Assembly: GCA_018830465.1 (NCBI GenBank)
Contig: JAHJSI010000048.1
Location: forward strand, 1 to 33,768
Reading direction: 5' to 3'
Length of the DNA: 33,768 nt
DNA from: Patescibacteria group bacterium
GTDB lineage: Bacteria; Patescibacteriota; Patescibacteriia; UBA2169
The notes beneath the pieces are model-generated. The model had not been told where the DNA came from, made no database searches, and saw only the letters and a list, made by a program, of their open reading frames with translations. Within the stretch, counting starts at the first letter, position 1. Each line of letters opens with the position of its first letter. Made by a program: the position numbers and the translations under genes. Positions 16,666 through 26,189 of the stretch are shown in pieces.

Positions 16666-16726
16666 AAACATAATAATTGTTTAGATTTTTATTTTTATTT
16701 AAGACAAGTTTTTAATTGATTAAAAC

Positions 16727-16993
16727 ATGCCAATTACTATAAAGAAGAGAGACAATGAACCAAATGAGCGCCTAATTAGGCGTTTTTCTCGAAGAATCCA
16801 AACTAGTGGATTATTGCTTCGCGCTAAAAAAAGACAGTATTTTGAGCACAGAAAGAATAAGAACCACCTAAAACGCGATGCTCTTCGAAGACTTATGATG
16901 CGAGCTAAAGATGACTATTTGAGGAAAATAGGCATGCTTGAAGAAGACACTTATGGACGAACATTCAAAAGCCGTACATTCAAGAGGAGTTAA
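16727..16993 (+). CDS. rpsU: Ribosomal protein bS21
   Basis: Very basic 88-residue protein matching bS21 of the small subunit: MPITIKKRDNEPNERLIRRF at the start, then FSRRIQTSGLLLRAKKRQYFE. It has the usual helical, Arg/Lys-rich build and is somewhat longer than the roughly 70-residue E. coli form. It has its own strong promoter and sits 12 bases before yqeY, an association also found in other bacteria. Confidence 0.9.
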   Translation: MPITIKKRDNEPNERLIRRFSRRIQTSGLLLRAKKRQYFEHRKNKNHLKRDALRRLMMRAKDDYLRKIGMLEEDTYGRTFKSRTFKRS

Positions 16994-17005
16994 TTTTAGC
17001 AATTT

Positions 17006-17461
17006 ATGAAGCTTGTCGAAAAATTAGATAATGATTTTAAGTCAGCGCTTAAGAACAAGGATGCTGAAAAGCTTTCTATATTTCGTCTTGTACGCTCAAG
17101 CATAAAGAATCTTGAAATTTCAAAGCACGGAGAAGCTTCTGATGAAGATGTCATAGAAATTCTGCAGCGCGAGATAAAACAGCACAAAGAATCAATTGAC
17201 GCGAATAAAACTGCAAAACGCAAAGATGAAGTAAATCGTCTTCAAGCTGAAGTTGAATTACTGCAGCCGTATTTGCCAGAGGGAATTTCTTCTGACGAGT
17301 TAAAAGACGTGGTTGAGTGCGCGATTGCTGAAATACAAGCAGTTGATGTGTCTGATATGGGAAAGGTAATGGGTAAAGTAATGCCTCAGGTAAAAGGACG
17401 TACGACTGGAGATGAAGTTAATCAAATGGTTCGCAATCTTCTTCAAAATAACAAAAATTAA
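17006..17461 (+). CDS. yqeY: GatB/YqeY-domain protein
   Basis: YqeY-like protein of 151 residues. Features are the N-terminal helical part (LDNDFKSALKNKDAEKLSIFRLVRSSIKN), a lysine-rich helix, and the tail SDMGKVMGKVMPQVKGRTTGDEVNQMV, which matches the tRNA-binding YqeY/GatB C-terminal domain. The family may act on tRNA-dependent amidation or tRNA binding; its role is not well defined. It is probably cotranscribed with rpsU. Confidence 0.88.
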   Translation: MKLVEKLDNDFKSALKNKDAEKLSIFRLVRSSIKNLEISKHGEASDEDVIEILQREIKQHKESIDANKTAKRKDEVNRLQAEVELLQPYLPEGISSDELKDVVECAIAEIQAVDVSDMGKVMGKVMPQVKGRTTGDEVNQMVRNLLQNNKN

Positions 17462-17472
17462 TAATAAAAATT

Positions 17473-17706
17473 ATGTCGAAATCAGGAAAATTTGTGTTGG
17501 GTGCTCTATTGGGCGCTGCTGCTGCTGCGCTTTTAACTCCTATTGCGGGAAAGAAGACAAGGCAAAAATTGCAAAAAACCGTTGAAAAAGTTAAGTCTGA
17601 TGAAAGAGTTAATCAGATTATTGAGAAAGGTTCAGAGATTTTCGAGAAAGCAAAAGACGCGGCAGGAGAAAAAATAAACCAACAAACCAAAACTAAAAGA
17701 AAATAA
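17473..17706 (+). CDS. YtxH-like small membrane protein
   Basis: Protein of 77 residues beginning MSKSGKFVLGALLGAAAAAL, a glycine/alanine-rich hydrophobic segment, then a long basic amphipathic helix rich in Lys and Glu. This is the pattern of the YtxH family (gas-vesicle/stress-associated small proteins) of unclear function. It ends seven bases before the giant surface protein, so it may belong to that transcript. Confidence 0.7.
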   Translation: MSKSGKFVLGALLGAAAAALLTPIAGKKTRQKLQKTVEKVKSDERVNQIIEKGSEIFEKAKDAAGEKINQQTKTKRK

Positions 17707-17712
17707 TTTAAC

Positions 17713-20700
17713 ATGCGCAAATTGAGCAAAGTTTTTTTGCAGAATCATCTGAAAGCGCGTTTGATGCTGGCTATTTTGTCTTGTTTTTTTATAGCAGGCT
17801 TTTTTGTTGTGAATGCAGATTCTTTGGTTTTTAATATTGCATACGCGCAAGGCGACAATTATGGCTTGGACAGCGGATTTCAGGAAGTAGCGATTCAATC
17901 AGACAGAGATATAAAGCAGATTATTGCTTTGATTATAAATATATTTCTTGGATTTCTTGGGATTATCGCGGTTATTTTGATTTTGTACGCGGGATACATG
18001 TGGATGACTGCCGGCGGAAATGAAGAAAAGGTTGCTCAAGCTAAATTAATTCTGCGCAATGCTGTGATTGGCTTGGTAATTGTTTTGTCTAGCTGGGCAA
18101 TCGCGTCTTTCGTAATTAGCCGTTTGAGCGATGCTACAGGTGGTGGTGGTGTTGGAACTTGGTGTTCTTCTGATCCTGCGCCTTCGTGCGTTCCAGATAA
18201 TGCTAAATGCGCGCTAGGTTTGTATTGCGATGGTTCATGCGTGTGTCGGTTTGCCGGCGGAGGCGGGGGTCTTGGCGATAATTTTGAAATTAAGAATTTC
18301 CAAACAGCGCATGATGGCCCAACGCCAGATGATGATGTATATCTTTGCAGTAGTGTTGGAACAATTTTTAATGAAATGCTTATTGATCCGACAGTTCAAA
18401 ATGCATGGAGCGATGATACTCTTGAAATTAGGCGAATAGATGACAATGGAACCGCGGTGGATGAAAAAATGTCAGCAAACATGCAAACAGCCAGCAATAT
18501 TATTGATATAAGCCCCACAGAAGCAGGTCTAGACAATAATCAATGGCCTGAGTATAGCAAATTTGAAGTCCATATTCCTAAAACAATAGAAGGCATATCA
18601 GGAAGGACTTTGAGCAATTGCCTGCCGCCAGCGTGCAATGATAGAGTTGCTTATTATTCTTGGGAATTTTTTACAACTGATAAAGATGATGTGCAAGATC
18701 CATATCTTGTTTCAACATATCCTGAAATAACTCCGGAGAATAATAATGTTAATCGGAAAATGACATTTAGTTTGGTATTTTCAGAATCAATAAAAACTGT
18801 CAGTTTTCTTGATGGAGATACTTTTAAAACAGGCCAGACTAATATTATAGTTGAAGAAGCAGCGAGCGGCGCAATAATTCCTTCGGATCAATTTTTTGCG
18901 CGAGTTACTGATGATGGAATTTATTTTAGTTTGAAAGATACTTATGTTGCGTCTTATGATGGTTTGCTTGGACATTTTGATCCATATACGCGTTATAAAA
19001 TTACTGTTCAAGGAATCAAAGATCTTTGCAATAGAGATATGACATTTCAAGGACCATGGTTTTTTACCACAAACGGCGTGACTGCTGGAGTGCAGGGAGT
19101 GTATCCTCCTAATGGATTTAATAATACATGTCCAAGTTCAGAAACATTTATTCAGTTTAGAACTTCAATGTATGATATAACAACTGACTCATGCGCTGTT
19201 GGAAATAGCTTAGTGCAGGGTGGTTTAGGAATTTCTGAACGCACTGCTTTTAATGTCGCATTAACAGGACAAGAAGGCGGAGATTTTCCAGTAGCAGGAT
19301 GGGATCCTGAGAATCCGAATAAATATTGCAGAATGTATGAATTCGCGCCAATTTCTAACTGGCTTGGCATTGGGACTGCTTATAATCCAAAAGTCACTTA
19401 TAAAATTTCGCCTGATGCGAGTCCTGTGACATTTAACCAAGCAGATGATGAATGGGAATTTACTGTTGTGCCAGAGGACCAGTGCGCTTATCCGCCGTAT
19501 ATTACAAGCATAAGCCCTACTAAAGGAGCTTGGGGGCAGTGCGTTACTATTAGAGGCAGGCATTTTGGAACAGGGCCTGTTGCTGATCCGCCTGGGGCAT
19601 ATTCAAAATTAAATCTAGAAGAGCATAGCACAAATCCTGCTTACCGAGAGAATCGAGGAGTTGATGTTACGGATCCAGCAATAATAACCTTTTGGGAATC
19701 TGGCGCGGGAAAAGATGGCATTTATTGGACAAGCGCTTCTAATTGGACAGAAAATTATATTGTTGCTGATGTAGAGGACTTGAAATCAACATCTCAATTG
19801 CACCAGGATAAAGATTTAGATGTTGATGTAAGAATTAGCTCTTATATAGATCTTGATGACAATGGAACTAAAGAAACAGAATTGCCTAGCAATACTATTC
19901 AATTTTTAATCGATGATTTAAATTATATAGGACCTTGTCTTTATAATATTAGGCCTGAGCGCGGTTATTGGGGAGATAAAGTGACGCTTACAGGACGTGA
20001 TCTTGGTTCAGGCGTTGATCCTGATAAAGTAACATTTTATAATGGTTTAGATTTGAGCGCTTCCACTATTCTTGGTGATAGCGGCACATGGACATCCAGC
20101 GAAGTTAGAAATATTATTGTGCCTGAATATGCTTTTCAAGATCCCGCGGGAGACCAAGAGGTTTTTATTACAGTTAATGGAGTAGATTCAAACTGGCTTG
20201 ATTTTGATATTAGCGCGGGCAAAGGCGACACATGCTCTTCTGTGCCAGCTTCTTGCTCTCCAGAACCAAGTATTTGCGGTTCTGGGCTAGAGTGCCGATT
20301 GCCAAGTGAGCCAGAGGAATGCACATGCCAAATTCCAGACAGATTAATAATTCGCAACCCTGCTCCAAGCGCGTGCGCTGATTCATGTACTAACGCGGTA
20401 ATTAGTTTTGAAATAACAAAGAATATTAATACAACAACAGCTGATAATACTACTATCAAACTTTTACAGTGCGCTGATGATAATTGCGTATGGGCTGATG
20501 GAACTGATGTTTCAATTACTCCAACGCCTGCAAGCAAGAGAGTGGAAATAAATCATCAATTAAATATTAATAAATGGTATCGAGTTGCTGTTTTAGGCGG
20601 AGCTAGCGGATTAAAAGCATCTGATGGAAAAGAAATTTATAATACAAATTTTGATGCTGGAGGAACTCAAGCTTATTCATGGAAATTTAGGACAGGGAAT

Positions 20701-23556
20701 TCTGCTTGCGGAGTATATAGAATAGACATGTCTCCTTCTGGAGGAATATTATATGAAAACAAAAGCTATGAATACACAGCTGTATCATACTCAAGACCTA
20801 ATTCATGCTCAAGTACAGGCCAGCAGATCGCGGCAGTATTTAATTGGGCAGGTAAAGAAACGACTTCAGATAATGGAGCAAATGATTGTGAGAATAATTC
20901 CGCGCACCCAAAGCTTGGCTCAATGAGCCCTGCTTCATCAATAGCAATTTCAACTGCTTCTGTTTTAGCTCTTTCTGTTGGCGCAGAGCTTCCTGCATGG
21001 ATTTGCGCTGAATCATCTGGAGTATATGGATCAGCTCCTGTAATATTGAAAGCGAGTTGTAAATCTGCCGCGGATTGCACAATTGGCTTGTGCGTTGCTG
21101 ATTGTGTTGAAGGAATTTGCCAGCCAAAAATTTATCCGGCTCCAGGATTCAGTCCTCAATCTGGAGAGATAGGAACATGGATGACAATTACTGGATGTTA
21201 TTTTGGAAATGATTGGGGACAAGTGAAAACTGGAGGCACAGATGCTTTGCGGCCTGATGAGGCATTATGCGGAAATACTTGGAGCAATACGCAAATTATA
21301 GCAGAAACGCAATCTGATGGCGTGGTAGAAGTTATCCGTATGGGAGATGGACAAAGCGATGATACTAATCCAGCGCAGTTTAATATAACTAGTGATGTAT
21401 GGCCAGCAATTTGCAGAGTGACTCCTGCACAAGAGAGAATTGGAAGAGTTATTGAAATCAAGGGGCAAAATTTCGGCTTATTTTCTGATTTTCAAACTAG
21501 AACTGGTTCAGGAACAGATAATCCATCATATGGCGCGACATACGCAAGCCCGCCGCAATCTGATAAAACCACGGATGAAGTGTCAGAAAGCGCTGGGTGT
21601 GCTTCAGGCGGATGGGGACCTGACCATATTTGCATAAGAGTTGTTCAGGGCGCGCCAATTGGAGAAGGAGTCGTAGAAGTTATTCGTGATAATGTTTCAA
21701 GCGCTGGATATTATTTTAAAGTCATAGACATTAGCACGCGGCCGCAAGATGCGGAAGATTTATATGTTGCATCATATACTCCTGGAGAAGGAAATTTAGC
21801 GTGTCTTAATATGATTATAGAAGTAGGGCTTGTGAACAAGCTTGATGTTGACTCGCTTGATTCAAGCAAATTCTATGTGCAAGAATCAGGCGGTGCGATT
21901 ATTGAAGGAACAATCCAAGCAGAGATTGGAAGAAATTCTAAATTGCGATTTATTCCATCTGCTCCATTAACAACTAGTACAAATTACAAAATTATACTCA
22001 AAGGAGGCACAGGAGGATTAAGAAGTTTATCTGGTGGAATTATTGTTGAGAGTGGTGTTTGTTCACTAACTGGAGGTGATTGTGAAATTGCGTTTAATAC
22101 AGTTGATAATGCTGGAGATGACATGTGTAAAATATCGCATTTAGAAATTGCGCCGAATTCCCCAGTATTTACTTGCGCGCATGATAATTGCGATAAAGAT
22201 ATTGATTTTACAATGACTGGGCGTCAAACAAAATTTTCAGCTGTTCCTATTAATTTTTATAATCAGCCGGCTTTAAGCAATTCAGATATATTGTGGTCAT
22301 CAAGCAATGTTGATATCATTGCTGATTCATATAATTCAGGCCAAAACCCTTTGCCATGGGCTAATTTTAGAGTTATGCCGAAAGACGGCAGTTCAATTAT
22401 TAGAGCATACTCTGAAGATGCGAATGTTTCCGGCTCAACAGAAGCGCGCGTGTTTTTATGCGAGAATCCATGGCCTACTGGTATGGATGTTGACGGAGAG
22501 CCATTCCAAGACAGAATTGGATATGATACATCAGAGAATCCAAAAACAAACTTTTCTACATTTTATTGTCGAGACAAGGGAGAGAGCGGAACAGCAGATG
22601 ATTTGCCAGAAATTTCTAAATCAGCTGAATTTGGCCTCACAACACCAGGAAGAAGCGTTCCTGGGCTTTTGAAGGAAGTATTTTTCACACAGCCATATTC
22701 AAAAACATGTATAGAAAGTGATGAAACAGAAAAAATTGGCATATCTTGTTCATCTAGTACTGATTGTGATCCAGGAGGCGTATGCATTGGCGAGATTGAC
22801 GCGATTGGCATTCGAGTGCTGAAGAATCCAAATAATCTATCTGTAAGCGAATGGTATAATTCTCAGGACTTTGAAAAAGGAAGTCCGAAATCAGTTCAAA
22901 TTGACAAATTTGACGCCTTACAAGACGGGCGCACAATTTATGTGAGCGCGATTAATGACACAGATATTACACCAGGAACTGCGTCTATTTATAATAATAT
23001 TTATCTAATTTCAATAAATGACAAAGCTCATCCAGACACTATTGAAATATATAATCAGTTAGTTGAGAACTGGAGATTCTTGGTAAATATCATAGACAAT
23101 GATGATAAAGAAAAATTACGGCGGGATTTGCAAAGAGTTGATGATGCGTATTATATGGCTAGTGTTATTGAGAATAAGGGATATGCAGTAAAACTTGAGT
23201 CAGGCACTAGGATGAAAGGGCATTCTGTGAGTGTTTGGCCTTCATGGGATCAGGCATTAGTTCAAGATTTTGGCGCGTCTTTTCCAAAAGATCCTGTGAA
23301 TAAGGTATATTGTTCAGATCTATTACAGCCAACCTGCTGGAATGGAAGCAATCTTGTGTGCAATGGAAATTTTCCTGATGGATCTAAATCAACATATTAT
23401 AGGTATAAATATGTTGAAGGAATCCAGAAACAAGCGATTTTGCAATTTAATCTTGAATATAGCACAAGCGCTGACTGGGCTAATGTATTTGTTGGTCCTG
23501 GGTGGACGCCAGGTACAAATGCGTGTGTTAATATGGAATATATAAAAATTTATTAG
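17713..23556 (+). CDS. Giant surface protein: VirB2-like pilin N-terminus fused to Ig-like and IPT/TIG domains
   Basis: A 1947-residue exported protein. The N-terminus has a signal peptide (hydrophobic 17-33, likely cleavage AYA-Q after 45) and two membrane helices at about 70-96 and 113-136 around YMWMTAGGNEEKV, the topology of TrbC/VirB2 pilins. A Gly-rich linker and Cys-rich knots follow (CSSDPAPSCVPDNAKCALG, again near residues 840 and 1115). Big_5-like folds appear near 329 and 1351. IPT/TIG domains begin near 594, 740, 1141 and 1230, each with SP..G..G..VTI.G..FG-type signatures. The C-terminal 300 residues are unassigned. The build suggests a pilin-like anchor carrying a long adhesive stalk; attachment to a host cell is inference. 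Confidence 0.85.
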   Translation: MRKLSKVFLQNHLKARLMLAILSCFFIAGFFVVNADSLVFNIAYAQGDNYGLDSGFQEVAIQSDRDIKQIIALIINIFLGFLGIIAVILILYAGYMWMTAGGNEEKVAQAKLILRNAVIGLVIVLSSWAIASFVISRLSDATGGGGVGTWCSSDPAPSCVPDNAKCALGLYCDGSCVCRFAGGGGGLGDNFEIKNFQTAHDGPTPDDDVYLCSSVGTIFNEMLIDPTVQNAWSDDTLEIRRIDDNGTAVDEKMSANMQTASNIIDISPTEAGLDNNQWPEYSKFEVHIPKTIEGISGRTLSNCLPPACNDRVAYYSWEFFTTDKDDVQDPYLVSTYPEITPENNNVNRKMTFSLVFSESIKTVSFLDGDTFKTGQTNIIVEEAASGAIIPSDQFFARVTDDGIYFSLKDTYVASYDGLLGHFDPYTRYKITVQGIKDLCNRDMTFQGPWFFTTNGVTAGVQGVYPPNGFNNTCPSSETFIQFRTSMYDITTDSCAVGNSLVQGGLGISERTAFNVALTGQEGGDFPVAGWDPENPNKYCRMYEFAPISNWLGIGTAYNPKVTYKISPDASPVTFNQADDEWEFTVVPEDQCAYPPYITSISPTKGAWGQCVTIRGRHFGTGPVADPPGAYSKLNLEEHSTNPAYRENRGVDVTDPAIITFWESGAGKDGIYWTSASNWTENYIVADVEDLKSTSQLHQDKDLDVDVRISSYIDLDDNGTKETELPSNTIQFLIDDLNYIGPCLYNIRPERGYWGDKVTLTGRDLGSGVDPDKVTFYNGLDLSASTILGDSGTWTSSEVRNIIVPEYAFQDPAGDQEVFITVNGVDSNWLDFDISAGKGDTCSSVPASCSPEPSICGSGLECRLPSEPEECTCQIPDRLIIRNPAPSACADSCTNAVISFEITKNINTTTADNTTIKLLQCADDNCVWADGTDVSITPTPASKRVEINHQLNINKWYRVAVLGGASGLKASDGKEIYNTNFDAGGTQAYSWKFRTGNSACGVYRIDMSPSGGILYENKSYEYTAVSYSRPNSCSSTGQQIAAVFNWAGKETTSDNGANDCENNSAHPKLGSMSPASSIAISTASVLALSVGAELPAWICAESSGVYGSAPVILKASCKSAADCTIGLCVADCVEGICQPKIYPAPGFSPQSGEIGTWMTITGCYFGNDWGQVKTGGTDALRPDEALCGNTWSNTQIIAETQSDGVVEVIRMGDGQSDDTNPAQFNITSDVWPAICRVTPAQERIGRVIEIKGQNFGLFSDFQTRTGSGTDNPSYGATYASPPQSDKTTDEVSESAGCASGGWGPDHICIRVVQGAPIGEGVVEVIRDNVSSAGYYFKVIDISTRPQDAEDLYVASYTPGEGNLACLNMIIEVGLVNKLDVDSLDSSKFYVQESGGAIIEGTIQAEIGRNSKLRFIPSAPLTTSTNYKIILKGGTGGLRSLSGGIIVESGVCSLTGGDCEIAFNTVDNAGDDMCKISHLEIAPNSPVFTCAHDNCDKDIDFTMTGRQTKFSAVPINFYNQPALSNSDILWSSSNVDIIADSYNSGQNPLPWANFRVMPKDGSSIIRAYSEDANVSGSTEARVFLCENPWPTGMDVDGEPFQDRIGYDTSENPKTNFSTFYCRDKGESGTADDLPEISKSAEFGLTTPGRSVPGLLKEVFFTQPYSKTCIESDETEKIGISCSSSTDCDPGGVCIGEIDAIGIRVLKNPNNLSVSEWYNSQDFEKGSPKSVQIDKFDALQDGRTIYVSAINDTDITPGTASIYNNIYLISINDKAHPDTIEIYNQLVENWRFLVNIIDNDDKEKLRRDLQRVDDAYYMASVIENKGYAVKLESGTRMKGHSVSVWPSWDQALVQDFGASFPKDPVNKVYCSDLLQPTCWNGSNLVCNGNFPDGSKSTYYRYKYVEGIQKQAILQFNLEYSTSADWANVFVGPGWTPGTNACVNMEYIKIY

Positions 23557-23560
23557 TTTG

Positions 23561-23569
23561 TGGTATAAT
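23561..23569 (+). promoter_or_regulatory. Extended -10 placed for a leaderless start at 23576
   Basis: TGG followed by TATAAT (23564-23569), then six bases to the ATG at 23576, which puts +1 on the A of ATG. The same TGTGGTATAAT string occurs in the promoter at 8071-8081. The -35 region is poor, so the extended -10 would do the work. Confidence 0.6.
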
Positions 23570-23575
23570 ATATTT

Positions 23576-24331
23576 ATGTTTGAAGACGGGCAACAAAATC
23601 AAAGTCAAGGCAAAGCAGAGGATATTTTTGCAAGTACTGATACAGGCACAACGCCAGTACCAGCTTCACAGCCTCAAGCCGCGCAAACACCTCAACCTCA
23701 AAGCGCTTTAACAAGCGGAAAAATTAAGCCAGCGCTACCGCAAGCAGGAGGAGTTCCATCAGCCCAAGTTTCAGGGGCGCGTGAAACTGGTTTTCCCTTT
23801 AAAAAATTTGTAATTATATTTGGAGTTAGTTTCGGAATTATAGCAATCGCGGGCGCTTTGTTTGTTATTTTAAATAACAAAGCATCAGAGTCTTCTATGG
23901 AGCCAGTACCAACATTAGGCCAGCCGCAAAATGAGCCTGAAACAGATAATACTCCTGATGAAGACAAAATTCCTTCTGCTGATGAGAAGGATGAAGCAGA
24001 AGAACAAGAGCAAGATGAAGGCGGAGTATTAGACAATTTTCAGCAAACACAACAAGACAAGGCATTAAATCCAATCGCCGATGATCTCGCGTCAAAAGAC
24101 ACGGACCAAGACGGCCTAAGCGACGCAAAAGAATTTAACATAGGAACAAATTATAGGCTGGTTGATAGCGATAATGACGGACTCTCTGACTGGGAAGAAG
24201 TTTCTATATTTGGAACTGATCCGCTAGACAAGGACTCTGATAATGATTCATATTTAGATGGTGAAGAAGTGCAAAATGGATACAATCCGCTAGGAGAAGG
24301 GAAATTATTAAATTTTGAAAAAGCTGAATAA
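23576..24331 (+). CDS. Membrane-anchored protein with thrombospondin type 3-like calcium repeats (first)
   Basis: Protein of 251 residues. It starts with a Gln/Pro/Ala-rich low-complexity region, then one transmembrane helix (about 78-100), an acidic Glu/Asp linker, and three calcium-binding loops near the C-terminus: DTDQDGLSDAKE, DSDNDGLSDWEE and DSDNDSYLDGEE. These match thrombospondin type 3/EF-hand-like repeats. With the N-terminus inside, the repeats would face outward. The start at 23576 is set by the -10 box; upstream in-frame codons overlap the giant gene's promoter region. It is followed three bases later by a related protein. Confidence 0.82.
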   Translation: MFEDGQQNQSQGKAEDIFASTDTGTTPVPASQPQAAQTPQPQSALTSGKIKPALPQAGGVPSAQVSGARETGFPFKKFVIIFGVSFGIIAIAGALFVILNNKASESSMEPVPTLGQPQNEPETDNTPDEDKIPSADEKDEAEEQEQDEGGVLDNFQQTQQDKALNPIADDLASKDTDQDGLSDAKEFNIGTNYRLVDSDNDGLSDWEEVSIFGTDPLDKDSDNDSYLDGEEVQNGYNPLGEGKLLNFEKAE

Positions 24332-24334
24332 ATT

Positions 24335-25768
24335 ATGTTAGGATTTGGAAAAAAGCCTGCCCAAAAAGCAGAAAATAAACAAGATAATAAAAATACGCCA
24401 AACACAGCGCCTGTTCCTGTTATTGATATTTCTGATGACAAGTTTACAGTAATGCCAAAACAGTATCTTCCTCAAAAGGGAAAATTTTCTAAAGCCCCAG
24501 CTTCTATAAGTGCTGGGCCAGGGCAAGGAATTAATAAAAAGTTTTTAATATTAGGCGGCGCGGCATTATTGATATTAATAATAATTTCAGCGATTTTGTA
24601 TTTTGTATTTTTCTTTTCAGGAGACACAAGCGCGCCAGTTGCTATAGCGCCTGAAGAAGCCCAGGTTAAAACAGATAGCCCTGCAAAAGATATAACCACA
24701 GGCGCAGCAGAACCAGAAATAAAAGAGAAAATAATCACTAGCCAAGCATATGATGATTCAAACGTTTTGATTGGGTCAATAAATATTACAATACCCGCGA
24801 CAGTTGTTCAGGAATTTGGCACAGGAATCGGAATAACAGTCCTTGCGCCAGAGGATTTGAGCTTGCCAGAAGACATAACAATATTGGGAGGATTGTATTC
24901 TGTATATCCTTCTGGAGTTTCTTTTGATGAACCGCTTTCCATTGAAATAATTGTATCAGATGTTCCTCAAGGAGTGAGCCAATCAGACGTGTATCCAGCA
25001 TATTTGCGCGGAGTTAAATGGCAAGAGTTTGATGACTACCAAGCGCCAGCTTCTGTTACTGGATTTATTTTAACGCTTGAAAAATTTCCAACTGGACCAA
25101 TTGCCGTAATTTGGAGTCCAGAAGAGGAAGATGATGATACAGGCTCATTTGATTTTATTAAAGCAGTTCCAAGCATTGATACTGATTCAGACGGTCTTAC
25201 TGATACAGAAGAGGGAATGATTGGAACAAGCTATTTGTCAGTTGATTCAGATGAGGACACTTATCAGGATCTTGATGAAATTTTAAATGGATATAATCCT
25301 TTGGTTGGCGGAGGATCTAGACTTGAGGAATCTGGAATATTCGCGACTTATACTAATTTAACATACGGATATCACGCAACTTATCCAGCGCAATGGCTTG
25401 CTGATTCATTAGATCAGACAAATAAGCAAGTATTATTCATATCAGAAACAGAAGAGTTCTTTGAGATTTTGATCGAAGAAAATCCTCTTAATACTCCAAT
25501 AGTTGACTGGTATCGCGCGCAGTCGCCATCTTTGAAAAATGTTGAGCTTGATGTAACTGTTATAGACAAGCGTCCAGCTGTATGGAGTGTTGATGGATTA
25601 ACTTTGTACGCTTCAAAGGATGGACTTATCTATATTCTTACATATAACAGAGGCACTCGAGATGAAATCAGCTGGCCGAATATGTTTGAATATTTCTATA
25701 ATAGCTTTGTGTTTGGAAATACTTTTAATGATGCTGGCACGGCAACTACTACGCCAGAGGGCATATAA
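24335..25768 (+). CDS. Membrane-anchored protein with thrombospondin type 3-like calcium repeats (second)
   Basis: Protein of 477 residues with a cytoplasmic Lys/Pro-rich start (MLGFGKKPAQKAENK), one transmembrane helix at about 70-94, and a beta-rich region with Ig-like spacing (SINITIPATVVQEFG to TGPIAVIW). Calcium loops DTDSDGLTDTEE and DSDEDTYQDLDE follow near residues 283-312. A C-terminal domain has Tyr and Trp (YGYHATYPAQWL). It shares topology and the ILNGYNPL/VQNGYNPL repeat ending with the preceding protein, so the pair probably arose by duplication and divergence. The molecular role is not recognised; surface assembly with the giant protein is inference. Confidence 0.8.
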   Translation: MLGFGKKPAQKAENKQDNKNTPNTAPVPVIDISDDKFTVMPKQYLPQKGKFSKAPASISAGPGQGINKKFLILGGAALLILIIISAILYFVFFFSGDTSAPVAIAPEEAQVKTDSPAKDITTGAAEPEIKEKIITSQAYDDSNVLIGSINITIPATVVQEFGTGIGITVLAPEDLSLPEDITILGGLYSVYPSGVSFDEPLSIEIIVSDVPQGVSQSDVYPAYLRGVKWQEFDDYQAPASVTGFILTLEKFPTGPIAVIWSPEEEDDDTGSFDFIKAVPSIDTDSDGLTDTEEGMIGTSYLSVDSDEDTYQDLDEILNGYNPLVGGGSRLEESGIFATYTNLTYGYHATYPAQWLADSLDQTNKQVLFISETEEFFEILIEENPLNTPIVDWYRAQSPSLKNVELDVTVIDKRPAVWSVDGLTLYASKDGLIYILTYNRGTRDEISWPNMFEYFYNSFVFGNTFNDAGTATTTPEGI

Positions 25769-25775
25769 ATAATTT

Positions 25776-26189
25776 ATGCGCATTGTATTTATCAATCAAG
25801 TATCTGGCACTGCTCGGATTCCTAGGGCAGTGCTTTTGGCTTTAGCCGCGCGAACACAAAAATTGTTCAAGCAGAAAATGCGTGGAAAGTCATTGTGCGC
25901 TGTATTCGCGAGCGCGCGAGAATCAAAAAAATTAAATTCTAAATATCGCGCCAAAAAGCGCGCTACCAATGTTTTATCATTTGAATCAGCAGAAGCTGAT
26001 GAGTTGGGGGATATTATAATTTGTCCGGAGATTGCGCGCAAGGAATCAGGCGCAATGCGCGCGGGATTCAATTGGTGGGTAAGTTATTTATTTGTGCACG
26101 GGCTTTTGCATTTAATTGGTTATGACCATAAAACAAAATCAGAGGAAAACAAAATGGACAAATTAATCCAAAAGATTATATGCGAATAA
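25776..26189 (+). CDS. ybeY: Endoribonuclease YbeY
   Basis: YbeY of 137 residues, involved in 16S rRNA 3'-end maturation and ribosome quality control. The zinc-binding H-x3-H-x5-H motif is complete in HGLLHLIGYDH. The family signatures LNSKYRAKKRATNVLSFE and LGDIIICPEIA precede it. The 3' end overlaps dgkA by ten bases (ATGCGAATAA), so the two are coupled. Confidence 0.94.
   Translation: MRIVFINQVSGTARIPRAVLLALAARTQKLFKQKMRGKSLCAVFASARESKKLNSKYRAKKRATNVLSFESAEADELGDIIICPEIARKESGAMRAGFNWWVSYLFVHGLLHLIGYDHKTKSEENKMDKLIQKIICE

Noticed and set aside
20136..20537. Minus-strand ORF of 133 codons inside the giant surface gene
   Set aside because: Antisense to continuous IPT-type coding sequence, with no ribosome site or domain.
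24101..25320. CRISPR-like or satellite repeat from the periodic GAT/GAC-rich sequence
   Set aside because: The periodicity encodes calcium-binding loops and the nucleotide repeats are not identical or evenly spaced.
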